Assembly: GCF_014284155.1 (NCBI RefSeq)
Contig: NZ_JACOFZ010000001.1
Coordinates: forward strand, 434,001-498,000
Length of the DNA: 64,000 nucleotides
Reading direction: 5' to 3'
From: Affinundibacterium nitidum
GTDB taxonomy: Bacteria > Pseudomonadota > Gammaproteobacteria > Burkholderiales > Burkholderiaceae_D
Shown here: positions 7,593 to 18,077 of the stretch, one piece after another
Layout: every line of letters begins with the position of its first letter
Numbering within the stretch: the first letter of the stretch is position 1
Notes under the pieces: model-generated
The model's input: only the letters and a program-made list of their open reading frames with translations
The model's database searches: none
Told to the model about the DNA's origin: nothing
Position numbers and translations under genes: made by a program

Positions 7593-8813
7593 ATGGAATT
7601 TAGTCAGTACAACGTCAACGCCCTGATGTACATCACACCACGCCCAGAATTGGTGTTCACAGAAGGCCGAGGCATGTGGATGACTGATCATAATGGCAAA
7701 CGCTATCTCGACTATCTGCAAGGCTGGGCGGTCAATTGCTTAGGTCATTCACCGAAATGCATCGAAGACGCCATCGTTGCCCAAGCGGGAAAACTATTGA
7801 ACCCTTCCCCTGCTTTTTACAATGAGAATATGGTGAAGTTGGCCGACTTGCTGACTCAACATTCTTGCTTCGATCGCGTGTTCTTCGCCAATAGTGGTGC
7901 GGAAGCCAACGAAGGTGCGATCAAACTTGCACGTAAGTGGGGACAAAAGAATAAGAATGGTGCGTTCGAAATCATCACCTTCGACCATGGTTTTCATGGC
8001 CGCACCTTGGCAACGATGTCGGCCTCCGGCAAACCAGGCTGGGATACGATTTTTGCACCACAAGTCACTGGTTTCCCGAAAGCAGACTTGAACGACATCG
8101 GGTCCGTTGAGAAGCTAATCAACGAAAAAACTGTGGCTGTGATGCTTGAACCAGTGCAAGGCGAAGGCGGTGTTATTCCTGCGAGTCGTGAGTTTATGCA
8201 AGCATTGCGTGCACTGACGCAAAAACACAATATTCTATTGATCGTCGACGAAGTACAAACCGGCATGGGCCGTACTGGCGAACTCTTTGGCTATCAACTA
8301 TCCGGTATCGAGCCTGACATCATGACGCTCGGCAAAGGCATAGGCGGTGGAGTACCACTGGCGGCATTGCTGGCGAAAGAAGCGGTGTCTTGTTTCGTAC
8401 CGGGTGACCAAGGCGGTACTTACAATGGTGCGCCATTAATGACGGCTGCCGGTATCGCAGTGATCAATGCACTGACCGCGCCAGGTTTCCTCGATGAAGT
8501 GAAAGCCAAGGCGGCTTATTTAAGTAAAGCTTTGTTCGCTCTTTCAGACAAGTTTCAAATGGAAGGCGAACGTGGCGAGGGCTTACTACGCGCACTCAAG
8601 CTAGGTAGTGACATCGGCCCTCGCCTAGTTGAAGTGGCGCGTGACCTCGAACCTATCGGCTTATTGATTAACTCGCCACGTCCTAATTTATTACGTTTCA
8701 TGCCCGCACTCAATGTCAGCTACGAAGAAATCGACACCCTGATTTCTATGTTAAGCCAAGTCATCCAACAGGTGAAAGACGAGCAAGCGGCAGCACCAGC
8801 AGCACAATCTTAA
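7593..8813 (+). CDS. argD: Acetylornithine aminotransferase
   Basis: A PLP-dependent class III aminotransferase of 406 residues that converts N-acetylglutamate semialdehyde to N-acetylornithine with glutamate as amino donor. ATG 7593 is chosen because AGGAG at 7581-7585 lies 7 bases upstream; a longer frame back to a TTG at 7542 would run into the terminator. The PLP lysine is K248 in the LGKGIGGG motif, preceded by the VDEVQTGMGRTG signature, with NSGAEANEGAIKLAR in the cofactor-phosphate region. It is the first gene of argD-argF-argG and sits directly behind the attenuator. Close paralogues act on ornithine or succinyldiaminopimelate, but the neighbours favour arginine synthesis. Confidence 0.93.
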   Translation: MEFSQYNVNALMYITPRPELVFTEGRGMWMTDHNGKRYLDYLQGWAVNCLGHSPKCIEDAIVAQAGKLLNPSPAFYNENMVKLADLLTQHSCFDRVFFANSGAEANEGAIKLARKWGQKNKNGAFEIITFDHGFHGRTLATMSASGKPGWDTIFAPQVTGFPKADLNDIGSVEKLINEKTVAVMLEPVQGEGGVIPASREFMQALRALTQKHNILLIVDEVQTGMGRTGELFGYQLSGIEPDIMTLGKGIGGGVPLAALLAKEAVSCFVPGDQGGTYNGAPLMTAAGIAVINALTAPGFLDEVKAKAAYLSKALFALSDKFQMEGERGEGLLRALKLGSDIGPRLVEVARDLEPIGLLINSPRPNLLRFMPALNVSYEEIDTLISMLSQVIQQVKDEQAAAPAAQS

Positions 8814-8862
8814 AGGCACAACGATGGACACATTCGTAAGCCAAACATTATAAAAAACGACT

Positions 8863-9780
8863 ATGACGATCAAACACTTTTTACAAGTAAGCGACTTGAG
8901 TCTAGATGAATACAACTACCTCATGCAGAGGGCTCGTATCATTAAAGACCGATTCAAGCGTTACGAACCCTACCATCCGCTGCTCGACAGAACGCTGGTC
9001 ATGGTTTTCGAAAAAAATTCAACCCGTACCCGCTTGAGCTTCGAAGCCGGCATGCATCAATTGGGCGGCGCGGCGATTTATCTCAACACACGCGATAGCC
9101 AACTGGGCCGCGGCGAGCCAGTGGAAGACGCCGGTCAAGTGATGTCACGCATGTGCGACATTATTATGATTCGTACCTTTGAACAATCGATGATAGAGCG
9201 CTTCGCAGCGAACTCACGGGTACCGGTCATCAATGGTTTAACCAATCAACACCATCCTTGCCAAGTATTTGCCGATGTTTTCACCTACATCGAACATCGT
9301 GGTTCTATCGCTGGTAAGAAAGTCGCTTGGATTGGTGATGCCAACAATATGCTGTACTCCTGGATGCAAGCGGCCAAAGTATTTGGTTTCCATTTACACA
9401 TTTCCACACCAAAAGGCTATGACATCGATCCTGCCTGCGTGACTGTCGAGGATACCTATTACACGGTGTTTGCGAATCCATCTGATGCTTGTGAGGGTGT
9501 GCACCTCGTCAATACTGACGTCTGGACCAGCATGGGTTACGAAGCTGAAAACCAAGCGCGCTTGAAAGCCTTTGATGGCTGGATCGTGGACGAAGCCAAA
9601 ATGGGTCGCGCTGATCCTCAGGCGTTATTCATGCACTGCTTGCCAGCGCACCGTGGCGAAGAGGTGTCCGCCGGTGTCATCGACGGCCCGCAATCTGTGG
9701 TCTGGGATGAAGCTGAGAACCGACTACATGTCCAAAAAGCCTTACTCGAATATTTAGTCATCGGCAAAGTCGACAACTAA
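8863..9780 (+). CDS. argF: Ornithine carbamoyltransferase
   Basis: A 305-residue enzyme that makes citrulline from ornithine and carbamoyl phosphate. The carbamoyl-phosphate motif STRTR is at residues 53-57, the HPCQ motif near 131-134, and the ornithine-binding HCLP at 258-261 followed by AHRGEE. Length matches the anabolic family. It lies 49 bp after argD and 49 bp before argG on the same strand, so it is probably part of one transcript controlled by the upstream attenuator. HCLP separates it from aspartate carbamoyltransferase. Confidence 0.96.
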   Translation: MTIKHFLQVSDLSLDEYNYLMQRARIIKDRFKRYEPYHPLLDRTLVMVFEKNSTRTRLSFEAGMHQLGGAAIYLNTRDSQLGRGEPVEDAGQVMSRMCDIIMIRTFEQSMIERFAANSRVPVINGLTNQHHPCQVFADVFTYIEHRGSIAGKKVAWIGDANNMLYSWMQAAKVFGFHLHISTPKGYDIDPACVTVEDTYYTVFANPSDACEGVHLVNTDVWTSMGYEAENQARLKAFDGWIVDEAKMGRADPQALFMHCLPAHRGEEVSAGVIDGPQSVVWDEAENRLHVQKALLEYLVIGKVDN

Positions 9781-9829
9781 ATTCAGAAAAACACATTTCC
9801 ACTTACTTTTCAAATACAGAAAGCACACT

Positions 9830-11059
9830 ATGAGCGACGTAAAAAAAGTAGTTTTAGCCTATTCCGGTGGTCTCGATACTTCCGTCATTTTGAAGTGGTT
9901 ACAAGATAATTATCAATGTGAAATCGTGACTTTCACCGCTGACCTCGGTCAAGGCGAAGAGCTCGAACCAGCACGTGCAAAAGCGATCAAGTTTGGCATC
10001 AAACCAGAGAATATTTTCATTGATGACTTGCGTGAAGAATTTGTGCGCGATTTCGTATTTCCTATGTTCCGTGCCAATACCGTATACGAAGGTGAATATC
10101 TGCTCGGCACGTCAATCGCGCGTCCACTAATTGCAAAACGATTGATTGAAATCGCCAAGCTGACTGGCGCAGATACGATTTCACACGGTGCTACGGGCAA
10201 AGGCAATGACCAAGTTCGTTTTGAATTGGGTGCCTATGCATTGATGCCAAATGTCAAAGTTATCGCACCGTGGCGTGAATGGGATTTACTCTCTCGTGAA
10301 AAATTACTGAAATATGCAGAAGATGCCGGTATTGCGATCGATATGAAACACAAAAATGGTGGCGCACCGTACTCGATGGATGCCAACCTCTTGCATATCA
10401 GTTTTGAAGGCCGTCATTTGGAAAACCCAAGTGCGGAAGCGGAAGAATCGATGTGGCGCTGGACAGTCAGCCCAGAAGCTGCACCAGATACGCCTGAGTA
10501 TTTGGATATCGAATATGAAAAAGGCGATATCGTGGCACTGAATGGCGTACGCATGTCACCTGCCGCAGTCTTAACCGAGCTCAATCGTTTGGGCGGTAAG
10601 CACGGCATTGGTCGTTTGGATTTGGTAGAAAACCGCTACGTCGGCATGAAGTCGCGCGGCTGCTACGAAACACCTGGCGGCACTATTATGCTCCGTGCTC
10701 ACCGCGCAATCGAATCGATTACTTTGGATCGTGAAGTCGCGCATTTGAAAGATGATTTGATGCCTCGTTACGCAAGCTTGATCTATAACGGTTACTGGTG
10801 GGCACCAGAACGCGTGGCACTGCAAACCTTGATCGACCACACGCAACAAACGGTCAATGGTTGGGTACGTGTCAAGCTTTACAAAGGCAACGTCATCACG
10901 GTCTCACGAGATTCCAAAACCGACTCGCTATTTGACATGAACATCGCAACCTTTGATGAAGATGGTGGTGCATACAACCAAGCGGATGCAGGCGGCTTCA
11001 TCAAATTGAATGCGCTACGTATGCGCATCGCTGCGAACGCCAAAATTAAACGTTCCTAA
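9830..11059 (+). CDS. argG: Argininosuccinate synthase
   Basis: A 409-residue ATP-dependent ligase joining citrulline and aspartate. The N-terminal P-loop AYSGGLDTS is at residues 10-18; EGRHLENP and [18 protein letters not shown] are characteristic internal segments. Length is that of the common approximately 400-residue type. It is the last gene of the arg cluster and is followed by an intrinsic terminator. argH, which would complete arginine synthesis from argininosuccinate, is not in the window. Confidence 0.97.
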   Translation: MSDVKKVVLAYSGGLDTSVILKWLQDNYQCEIVTFTADLGQGEELEPARAKAIKFGIKPENIFIDDLREEFVRDFVFPMFRANTVYEGEYLLGTSIARPLIAKRLIEIAKLTGADTISHGATGKGNDQVRFELGAYALMPNVKVIAPWREWDLLSREKLLKYAEDAGIAIDMKHKNGGAPYSMDANLLHISFEGRHLENPSAEAEESMWRWTVSPEAAPDTPEYLDIEYEKGDIVALNGVRMSPAAVLTELNRLGGKHGIGRLDLVENRYVGMKSRGCYETPGGTIMLRAHRAIESITLDREVAHLKDDLMPRYASLIYNGYWWAPERVALQTLIDHTQQTVNGWVRVKLYKGNVITVSRDSKTDSLFDMNIATFDEDGGAYNQADAGGFIKLNALRMRIAANAKIKRS

Positions 11060-11081
11060 ACGCGACATTAAATATTAAATC

Positions 11082-11120
11082 ATAGCCAGATGAGTGCAAG
11101 CTTCTCTGGCTATATTTTTT
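11082..11120 (+). terminator. Intrinsic terminator after argG
   Basis: ATAGCCAGA (11082-11090) pairs perfectly with TCTGGCTAT (11105-11113) around a 14-base loop, followed by T6 at 11115-11120. It closes the argDFG transcript and separates it from ppnP. Confidence 0.85.
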
Positions 11121-11154
11121 AAAAACTAACTAAAAACTACCAATAATCAACATC

Positions 11155-11469
11155 ATGAGTACACAATTCGATCTAGTCAGCGTCATCAAAAAAGCTAACA
11201 TTTACTTCGATGGCAAATGCGTTTCCCATACTGTTTTATTTGCGGACGGAAGTAAAAAGACCATCGGTATTATTTTTCCGTCAGCCCTCACCTTTAACAC
11301 AGCAGCGGCTGAAATCATGGAGATCAATGCAGGTAAATGTCGCGTTACGCTTGCAGGTGAAGCAACCAGTAAAGAATATGGTAGTGGCGAGCAGTTTTCA
11401 GTCCCAGCGAACTCTAGCTTCCAGATTGAGACGATTGAAACTGTCGATTACGTCTGCCATTTCATTTAA
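11155..11469 (+). CDS. ppnP: Pyrimidine/purine nucleoside phosphorylase PpnP
   Basis: A 104-residue protein of the former DUF1255 family, a small cupin-like fold that phosphorolyses several nucleosides to base plus ribose-1-phosphate. The GxxFxVPANSSFxIE segment near the C-terminus and the [20 protein letters not shown] segment in the middle are typical, and the length agrees with E. coli PpnP (YaiE). It stands alone after the arg terminator and is convergent with the chemoreceptor gene. Confidence 0.9.
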   Translation: MSTQFDLVSVIKKANIYFDGKCVSHTVLFADGSKKTIGIIFPSALTFNTAAAEIMEINAGKCRVTLAGEATSKEYGSGEQFSVPANSSFQIETIETVDYVCHFI

Positions 11470-11475
11470 TGAAGT

Positions 11476-11516
11476 ACGAGCATCAGAGCACGTGAGAAAC
11501 TTGCGCTGATGCTCGT
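11476..11516. repeat. 11-bp inverted repeat between convergent ppnP and chemoreceptor genes
   Basis: ACGAGCATCAG (11476-11486) and CTGATGCTCGT (11506-11516) are perfect inverted copies with a 19-base spacer. The hairpin could protect or end both convergent transcripts, but no T-run follows on either strand, so it is not a textbook intrinsic terminator. Confidence 0.6.
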
Positions 11517-11522
11517 CGCCAG

Positions 11523-13175
11523 TTACGCTCTCGCTAATTTCGGCAAATTCAAATCTGACCTCTCTCGAACACTCTGTACTCTTTTCGGGATCACGCGAGC
11601 AGCATGAGTCAAAGTTTCAATCTTAAAAGTGTGCACAAGTTCACTCAAGTTTGAAGCTTGATTTTCCAATGCCTCTGCCGCAGCTGCTGCTTCTTCGACC
11701 AGGGCCGCATTTTGTTGGGTCACCTGATCCATTTGTATAACAGCGACATTAATTTGATCTATCCCGTTCGTTTGCTCATGACTTGCGTTGGCGATCTCAT
11801 TGATCACACTCGAGACGCGACGAATACTGTCAACCACTTCATGCATCGCGATTCCTGCCTGATCAACGATTCGAGTGCCATTACCAACCTGCTCTACAGA
11901 ATTAGCAATGAGCACTTTGATCTCCTTGGCAGCGGCTGCACTGCGCTGAGCCAGGCTTCGAACCTCGCTCGCCACGACGGCGAAGCCACGACCCTGCTCT
12001 CCAGCACGAGCCGCTTCCACTGCAGCATTTAAAGCGAGAATATTGGTTTGAAAAGCGATGCCGTCAATCACGGAGATAATCTCAACGATTTGCTTCGATG
12101 CTTCGTTGATACCCTCCATCGTCATTACCGCACGATTGACCATATCACCGCCATTTACCGCGACTGACGATGCTTGTTTAGCAAGCGTATCGGCCTCGCG
12201 TGCATTCTCGGCGTTATGCTTAACTGTAGACGTGAGCTCTTCTAAGGACGCCGCAGTTTCCTCCAAGGAGGCGGCTTGCTCTTCTGTCCGAGAAGATAAA
12301 TCGAGATTACCATGGGCGATTTCGCGCGAGGCGGATGCAATTGTCTCAGCACTCAGGTTAACGGCACCCACTAAATGACTTAGTTTGTCACGCATGTCAC
12401 GAAGAGCGAAAATCAAACTACTTTGATCTTTTGGATGTACCTCCACATCGACACACAAATTGCCCTTAGCAATTTGATACGCGACAGCTATCGCATAGTT
12501 CGGCTCGCAGCCTAGCTGCCGTGTCAACGAACGGCTGATGGCGACCGCTAGGAAAGACGACAAAGAAATTACAGTAAGTGATAACAAGATCAACTCATTA
12601 CGCGCTTCCGCGTAATACTCTTCAGTTAACCTTGCAGCCACGACATTTTTTTCGCGCTGAAGTAGGATAAATTCATGAATGCCATCCTGCCATTTAGTGA
12701 CAGCAGGATTAACTTGCTCCATTAAGAGGCGGACTGCAGATGTTCTATCACTTTTTTCTAATAAGAGAAAATCATCATTGAGTTTTCTTGCGGCGACCTT
12801 CTCCAGATCAATTTCACGAACAAACTCTTGGCCTCGTTTATCTAGCGGCATCTTCTGCAATCGTTCAAATGCGGCGTCGTAGTGTTGTCTCGCTTCCGTA
12901 ATCTTGATTTTCTGCGCATCTGCCGGCTCACGGTTTGCACCTTCGCCATCCAATAGCGCTATCGTTCTCACCACGCGTGAAGTGATATGAACCGCATTCG
13001 ACATATCTTCTAGCAATGCCATCTTCTTGACATTAATGTCGACGATTTGATGCATTGCTTCATTTTCTCGCATCATTCCAACAAGCCCAACTACAGAGAT
13101 CGCCATCACGAAGATCAAAATAGAACCAAAACCCGCTATCATGCGATTACGCACTTTCATATTCGCTAGTTTCAT
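11523..13175 (-). CDS. Methyl-accepting chemotaxis protein
   Basis: A 550-residue inner-membrane chemoreceptor. TM1 spans about residues 12-34, followed by a periplasmic four-helix-bundle (4HB_MCP-like) domain. TM2 is at about 190-214, then HAMP, then a long cytoplasmic signalling helix pair. The hairpin tip carries the conserved [19 protein letters not shown] that binds CheA and CheW. Methylation-helix Glu/Gln residues are present ([20 protein letters not shown]). The C-terminus ends LPKLARA, without a CheR-tethering NWETF-type pentapeptide. The ligand is unknown. It lies away from the main chemotaxis cluster, 157 bp downstream of the phosphopantetheinyl transferase gene. Confidence 0.93.
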   Translation of the reverse strand: MKLANMKVRNRMIAGFGSILIFVMAISVVGLVGMMRENEAMHQIVDINVKKMALLEDMSNAVHITSRVVRTIALLDGEGANREPADAQKIKITEARQHYDAAFERLQKMPLDKRGQEFVREIDLEKVAARKLNDDFLLLEKSDRTSAVRLLMEQVNPAVTKWQDGIHEFILLQREKNVVAARLTEEYYAEARNELILLSLTVISLSSFLAVAISRSLTRQLGCEPNYAIAVAYQIAKGNLCVDVEVHPKDQSSLIFALRDMRDKLSHLVGAVNLSAETIASASREIAHGNLDLSSRTEEQAASLEETAASLEELTSTVKHNAENAREADTLAKQASSVAVNGGDMVNRAVMTMEGINEASKQIVEIISVIDGIAFQTNILALNAAVEAARAGEQGRGFAVVASEVRSLAQRSAAAAKEIKVLIANSVEQVGNGTRIVDQAGIAMHEVVDSIRRVSSVINEIANASHEQTNGIDQINVAVIQMDQVTQQNAALVEEAAAAAEALENQASNLSELVHTFKIETLTHAARVIPKRVQSVRERSDLNLPKLARA

Positions 13176-13332
13176 GATCGTCTCCGCTTAGCATCAAAAA
13201 ATTTATATCGAAGGATGCCTGCAGTCTAGGTGGTAGTTCTGATGAGCGATATAAGATGTCACAGTGTTTAACCATTTGAACCGAGTCATCCGCATTCAAG
13301 ACCAGATGTCCCGGAGTCAAAGACACTCGATT

Positions 13333-13932
13333 CTAAACATGTAATCTTGCTTGGGCTAGAACATAGCGACTTCCGATAGACATAAACTCAACAATCATGT
13401 CATTGGGAAGACAAGGATCGTTTTGAGTCCACTCGATGATTGGAAGACCAAGACATTTCAAGCTCGCTTCGCGTTTGGCCCATTCAACACCAAAGTTAAA
13501 ACGAAATTCATGTCGATTAGAATGGGCTAAAGAAGTGGCGATACTCGGCGACAAAAACAACTTTGCTGTTTGGAGTAAATCATCCTCCGCACTGATTTCA
13601 TTAAGGTCAACGAGATCGACGCCTATCTTCGTATCCAAGGATAGCGCAGCACAGGAGACTCCAGAAGCATGTGAGATGGAAACGTGAATCTGCCGGCCAT
13701 TGACGAACAAAGTTGGCACCATGCCACGCTGATTATCAATACACACATTTTCAGGACTAGTCTCTGCGTATAACACGAGAAGGTGACGGAGTAACTCGCG
13801 AACGTGCTTTCTTATTATGGAACGATCAATTGTGGACGAACTAGCACAGTAAATGAGGACGTGCCGCTTTTGACGAAAGGCCGTCAACGCATCATACACT
13901 TGTGACGGCAATTCAAAGGCAACTAAACTCAT
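13333..13932 (-). CDS. 4'-phosphopantetheinyl transferase, Sfp-like
   Basis: A 199-residue protein with the two core motifs of this superfamily: VSISHASG followed by IGVDLVDL (about 95-116), where the Asp binds Mg2+, and EWAKREASLK (about 148-158), corresponding to WxxKEAxxK with Arg in place of the first Lys. The size is nearer to Sfp/EntD-like enzymes than to AcpS. It starts 13 bp after the stop of the peptide synthetase gene and so is almost certainly cotranscribed; its likely job is to transfer phosphopantetheine from CoA to Ser579 of that synthetase. Overall similarity to well-known members is weak, so confidence rests on motifs and position. Confidence 0.8.
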   Translation of the reverse strand: MSLVAFELPSQVYDALTAFRQKRHVLIYCASSSTIDRSIIRKHVRELLRHLLVLYAETSPENVCIDNQRGMVPTLFVNGRQIHVSISHASGVSCAALSLDTKIGVDLVDLNEISAEDDLLQTAKLFLSPSIATSLAHSNRHEFRFNFGVEWAKREASLKCLGLPIIEWTQNDPCLPNDMIVEFMSIGSRYVLAQARLHV

Positions 13933-13945
13933 TTACAAATTAGCT

Positions 13946-16900
13946 TTAGCCAATAGAAGCTGGGCATCCGCGCCAGCTAGAACCAGCAGGAATAAATTCC
14001 CCCTTCATCACTAAAGTCAGCGATCCAAGCTTTGCATCATCTCCCACCTGTGCCCCATACAGGACAAAACTCCGGGGCCCAAGATAGACACGGTCACCAA
14101 TCTTAACATGGTCGACTTTCATGACACGGTCTTCAAACAAATGGGTTTGGGGGCAGGCAGCAGCATTAATTTCGCTGTAATCACCGATCGACACGCAATC
14201 GAATTCCGTGATATCCGTAGTATCCATATAAACGCCCTTCCCTATTTTCGCACCTAGCAAATTGAATGCTAACGGCAACCAAGGTGTGCCCTTCAAATAG
14301 CGCATGAAATTAGGTACTGTAATCCCCTCATAGAGATTTGTGATTGCTTCTGAAGACCAGACAAACCAAGTCCACATCGGATGACTACTTTGTTTGTATT
14401 TAAAAATCAAAATCCACTTCAAGGCAGCAACAAATACAAAACAGCCAGCGCCATATAAGAGGCCCGACACCACCAAATAATAAAAAACTTCAGCCCAACG
14501 TTCTTCCGCGGCTAAAGGCATCAAATCGAGCACAATGACATATCCAATAGCAATTACCAGCGCATGCGGCGCGATGATGCGGAAAGCCTCAATCAGGCCG
14601 CGTGCAAGCTTGCGCCATAAAGACGGTTTGAACGTCAGATTTTCAGCGAAGCCTTTCACTTCTTCACGGGCGGGTAGTAACATGGCCGGTGACCCGATCC
14701 AAGTATCTCCCGGTTTCATCTTTGCATTCGTAGGTGCACTCGTATGAACACCAATCAAAACATTTTCCGGTATTACCGTACCATCGGGCACGTAAGCGCC
14801 ATTACCTACAAAGCTGCGACGGGAAACAGTCGTCGCCTGCACCGTCATCCAGCCTTGATCAATTTCCTCATCACCTAGCATGACCGCATCGGCGATAAAA
14901 CATTCATCGCCAAGCGTCAGCATATCTGGAACGACACCTAGTGCGGTAGAAACCTCTGCACCTTTACCAACCTTGGCACCCAAGAGGCGATACCAAAATG
15001 GCGAATAGATAGTGGCATATACACCGTGCAATACATTCAAACTGGATTCTTGAATTTGGTTGACGAACCATTTGCGGCAATACGTATTGCTATGTACTGG
15101 ATAACTGCCTGGCTTAAGCCTACCCAGGAAAGCCCATCGAATTCCTGCTGACAGCAAGGCGGTGCAAATCACAAGAACAGCAGTCGCTGGAAATGCAAGC
15201 ATAAAATAGTCAATCAACTGCACTTCGACATTGGCTTTTTGAATAAACTCCAGTGACTCCATCGAATCAAAGAAATCGATCAACATAAAACTAGGGAAGA
15301 CTGGCAGGAAAAACAAAGCCGTGACAAGCAAAGAACCCAGAAGAAAATAGATCCCTTCACCTAACTTGCGTACTCCACTCACCTCAGCCCTTGGTTTATC
15401 TGTATCGAGTACAAAAGCGCCCACATCGCGAGCAGGCGAACCGCTCCAAATTCGCCCTTGTGGCACGCATTGAGTCTCTACCAAAGCTGACTGACCTTCG
15501 AGATGCGCGAATGCTTCTAACGTCGTATCGCCTTCGAGCACAGAGTAAGATCCAACGTAAGCATTTTGTCCAAGGCAAATTTGTCCCACACGCATTTCGC
15601 CGTGCTCAACACGAACATTCTCGAAATTACAGGCGTTACCAATACTCACTCCATCATCGAGTTGCAAACAATCGGGTGCGCGCAATGTCATCGAACCTAC
15701 GAGCACTTCCTTACCTAACTTTGCCCCCATTGCTCGCAACCACCAGTTGTAGAGCGAGGAACCATTCAACATATAAATCGGTACGGCCTCGATAATACGA
15801 TCGACCAGCCACCATCTAAAATACGTCACACCCCACATCGGATAAATACCAGGCTTTAAACGACCTAGGATCACCCACTTCGCCGCTATCGCAAAGAAAA
15901 ACTCAGCAACTGTCACACCGAGAAAAATCAGAATCGAAAAACCAATTGCCACAGGAATCGAATCGCTTGGTTCACCAGTGAAGAAGTGATAGGCAAAGAA
16001 AGGAGCTAGCCATTGCAGCATCCGAATCGCCACTAAGCAAGGAATCATCACTGCTTGCGCGGCACCACATATCCAACGCTTCAAGTCACTGACTGGCGCC
16101 CAAGTCAACTGAGCGTCTTTCGCTATGTTGACGTCGATTGCACCCGCTTGCATCACAGACGCAATTTTCCCTAACGAACGAGATTGATAAATATCACTGA
16201 TCTTAAAATAAGCGTAACGTGGATCTTGACGGAGGGCTGATACCAAACGCGCTGCCATCAATGAATGGCCACCGAGGTCATCAAAAAAATCCGCACCACG
16301 CCGCAAGGCCTGACCAGGAAACAATCTAGCGAGAGAATCAAACAGAAGCTGCTCTGCCTCATTCTCTGGTACATCACCATCAGTAGCTTTTTCTTGTACC
16401 GTGAGTGGACTTGCCTTCAAAGTCTTACGATCAATCTTGCCGGAGCTTAGGCGTGGCATCTCATCGAGAAATTCATAGCGACTCGGCACCATATATGCAG
16501 GCAACACTTGACTCAAGGCGAGACGTAAACGGTGGATACTTTCAGCAATAGTTTCAAGGTCAAAACCCGACTCGCGAACGATGAATGCAATTAATTGATC
16601 GATGCCTTGCTCTTGACGTAAAATCACCGCGACAGTGCCAATCCCCTCTTGCTTCGCCAAGACGGCTTCAATTTCACCAAGCTCCACCCGAAAACCACGA
16701 ATCTTCACTTGATCGTCAGCGCGCCCCAAACATTGCACACTGCCATCTTCACCTATACGCGCAAGATCACCAGTTCGATATAAACGTTGATACTTTTCAC
16801 TCGTCGCCCATGGGTTATCTAAAAACTTTTCTGCCGTCAGATCAGGCCGTCCCAGATAACCCGCAGAGACACCTGGTCCGAAAATACAAAGTTCACCCGT

Positions 16901-17998
16901 TTCACCACGAGGCAATAGTCGCAGTCCATTACCAGAGTTAAGATCGACTTCAGGATCAATCACTAATAAGCCGTAGTTAGGAAGCGGGATGCCAATCGTG
17001 ACAGGCGCACCAGCCGACAAAGGTGCTAGGCTAGCGGAAACAGTCGCTTCGGTTGGCCCGTAGGTATTAAACATTTGTCTTTGCGGAGTTGCCCACCGTT
17101 CTACCAAACTAGGCGGACACATTTCCCCCCCCAAATTGATCAAACGTAAGCACGGCACATCAATGCTAAACAAGGCAAGCAGAGTCGGCACCGCATGCAA
17201 TACAGTAATTTGATTCTCAATCAAAGCCCGCGGCAAGGCATCCGGATCCAATGCCACTTCTTTTGGCGCGATCCATAATGTCGCACCGACCAAATAACTG
17301 ATCCAAATCTCTTCGAAGGACATATCGAATGCCACAGAAAAGCCTTGGTAAACGCGATCGCTGCTGCAAATACCGAGAACACTGTTTTCGCTTCTCAAGA
17401 ACTGACAAATACTACCTTGGGTAATGACGATACCTTTAGGCTTTCCGGTTGAACCTGATGTATAAATCACATAAGCAGGATCACTTTCCTTCGCCCTCGG
17501 CAATTCCAAGTTTTGATCGATATTCTGTGCCAGCAAATCTTCAGCAATAAAAATCGTAAAACTCAAAGAAGCTAAGTCATGTAATGACGAATGCTGTGTG
17601 AGCAGACCAAAGGCATTCGCGTCTTGTAGGCAAACTTCAATACGATCTACTGGAACGTCGGCATCAAACGGCAACCAAGCCGCTCCGGTTTTGGCAATGG
17701 CTGCTTGCATCACTAAGAGATCGACGCCCCTAGCCATCCATAAGCCAATAATGTGACCTGGGCGCAATCCGGCCTTGAATAAATGCGCCGCAACACGATC
17801 GGTAAGTTGTCCAAGTTCAGCATATGTCAGCGTCCGTTCTCCGGACGACAATGCGATCTTCTGTGGATACTGCTTCACGCTCACGTTGATCAAATCTGCC
17901 AAACATTCGTCGCGCAATAAATCAGGGCGATCTGGGCCGTACAAGATTGCTGTGGCCGTGTCGGCTTTTTGTTGCTGTTGATTTTCTGGTTGGTTCAT
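13946..17998 (-). CDS. Pls/PosA-family single-module peptide synthetase with membrane LbH repeats
   Basis: A 1350-residue protein with an adenylation domain, a carrier domain and a membrane-bound C-terminal half. The A domain has A3 TSGSTGKPKG near 176-189, YGPTE at 313-317, A8 DDQVKIRGFRVELGEIE near 425-445 and A10 SGKIDRKTL near 518. The carrier motif GGHSLMA has its phosphopantetheine Ser at 579. The rest holds three similar units, each with paired transmembrane helices followed by a left-handed beta-helix (hexapeptide acyltransferase-like) domain; a GAK-x-GK motif starts each. There is no condensation or thioesterase domain. This is the layout of epsilon-poly-lysine synthetase Pls, whose C-terminal domains form a homopolymer of a basic amino acid. 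The product here is unknown. A phosphopantetheinyl transferase gene follows by 13 bp. Confidence 0.9.
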   Translation of the reverse strand: MNQPENQQQQKADTATAILYGPDRPDLLRDECLADLINVSVKQYPQKIALSSGERTLTYAELGQLTDRVAAHLFKAGLRPGHIIGLWMARGVDLLVMQAAIAKTGAAWLPFDADVPVDRIEVCLQDANAFGLLTQHSSLHDLASLSFTIFIAEDLLAQNIDQNLELPRAKESDPAYVIYTSGSTGKPKGIVITQGSICQFLRSENSVLGICSSDRVYQGFSVAFDMSFEEIWISYLVGATLWIAPKEVALDPDALPRALIENQITVLHAVPTLLALFSIDVPCLRLINLGGEMCPPSLVERWATPQRQMFNTYGPTEATVSASLAPLSAGAPVTIGIPLPNYGLLVIDPEVDLNSGNGLRLLPRGETGELCIFGPGVSAGYLGRPDLTAEKFLDNPWATSEKYQRLYRTGDLARIGEDGSVQCLGRADDQVKIRGFRVELGEIEAVLAKQEGIGTVAVILRQEQGIDQLIAFIVRESGFDLETIAESIHRLRLALSQVLPAYMVPSRYEFLDEMPRLSSGKIDRKTLKASPLTVQEKATDGDVPENEAEQLLFDSLARLFPGQALRRGADFFDDLGGHSLMAARLVSALRQDPRYAYFKISDIYQSRSLGKIASVMQAGAIDVNIAKDAQLTWAPVSDLKRWICGAAQAVMIPCLVAIRMLQWLAPFFAYHFFTGEPSDSIPVAIGFSILIFLGVTVAEFFFAIAAKWVILGRLKPGIYPMWGVTYFRWWLVDRIIEAVPIYMLNGSSLYNWWLRAMGAKLGKEVLVGSMTLRAPDCLQLDDGVSIGNACNFENVRVEHGEMRVGQICLGQNAYVGSYSVLEGDTTLEAFAHLEGQSALVETQCVPQGRIWSGSPARDVGAFVLDTDKPRAEVSGVRKLGEGIYFLLGSLLVTALFFLPVFPSFMLIDFFDSMESLEFIQKANVEVQLIDYFMLAFPATAVLVICTALLSAGIRWAFLGRLKPGSYPVHSNTYCRKWFVNQIQESSLNVLHGVYATIYSPFWYRLLGAKVGKGAEVSTALGVVPDMLTLGDECFIADAVMLGDEEIDQGWMTVQATTVSRRSFVGNGAYVPDGTVIPENVLIGVHTSAPTNAKMKPGDTWIGSPAMLLPAREEVKGFAENLTFKPSLWRKLARGLIEAFRIIAPHALVIAIGYVIVLDLMPLAAEERWAEVFYYLVVSGLLYGAGCFVFVAALKWILIFKYKQSSHPMWTWFVWSSEAITNLYEGITVPNFMRYLKGTPWLPLAFNLLGAKIGKGVYMDTTDITEFDCVSIGDYSEINAAACPQTHLFEDRVMKVDHVKIGDRVYLGPRSFVLYGAQVGDDAKLGSLTLVMKGEFIPAGSSWRGCPASIG

Positions 17999-18077
17999 TT
18001 CTTATTCTTGAACGATGTATTCGTTCTTTATATCGGTAAAAAGTGAATTACTTGTTGCGATTTCTATTTTGGCAATG

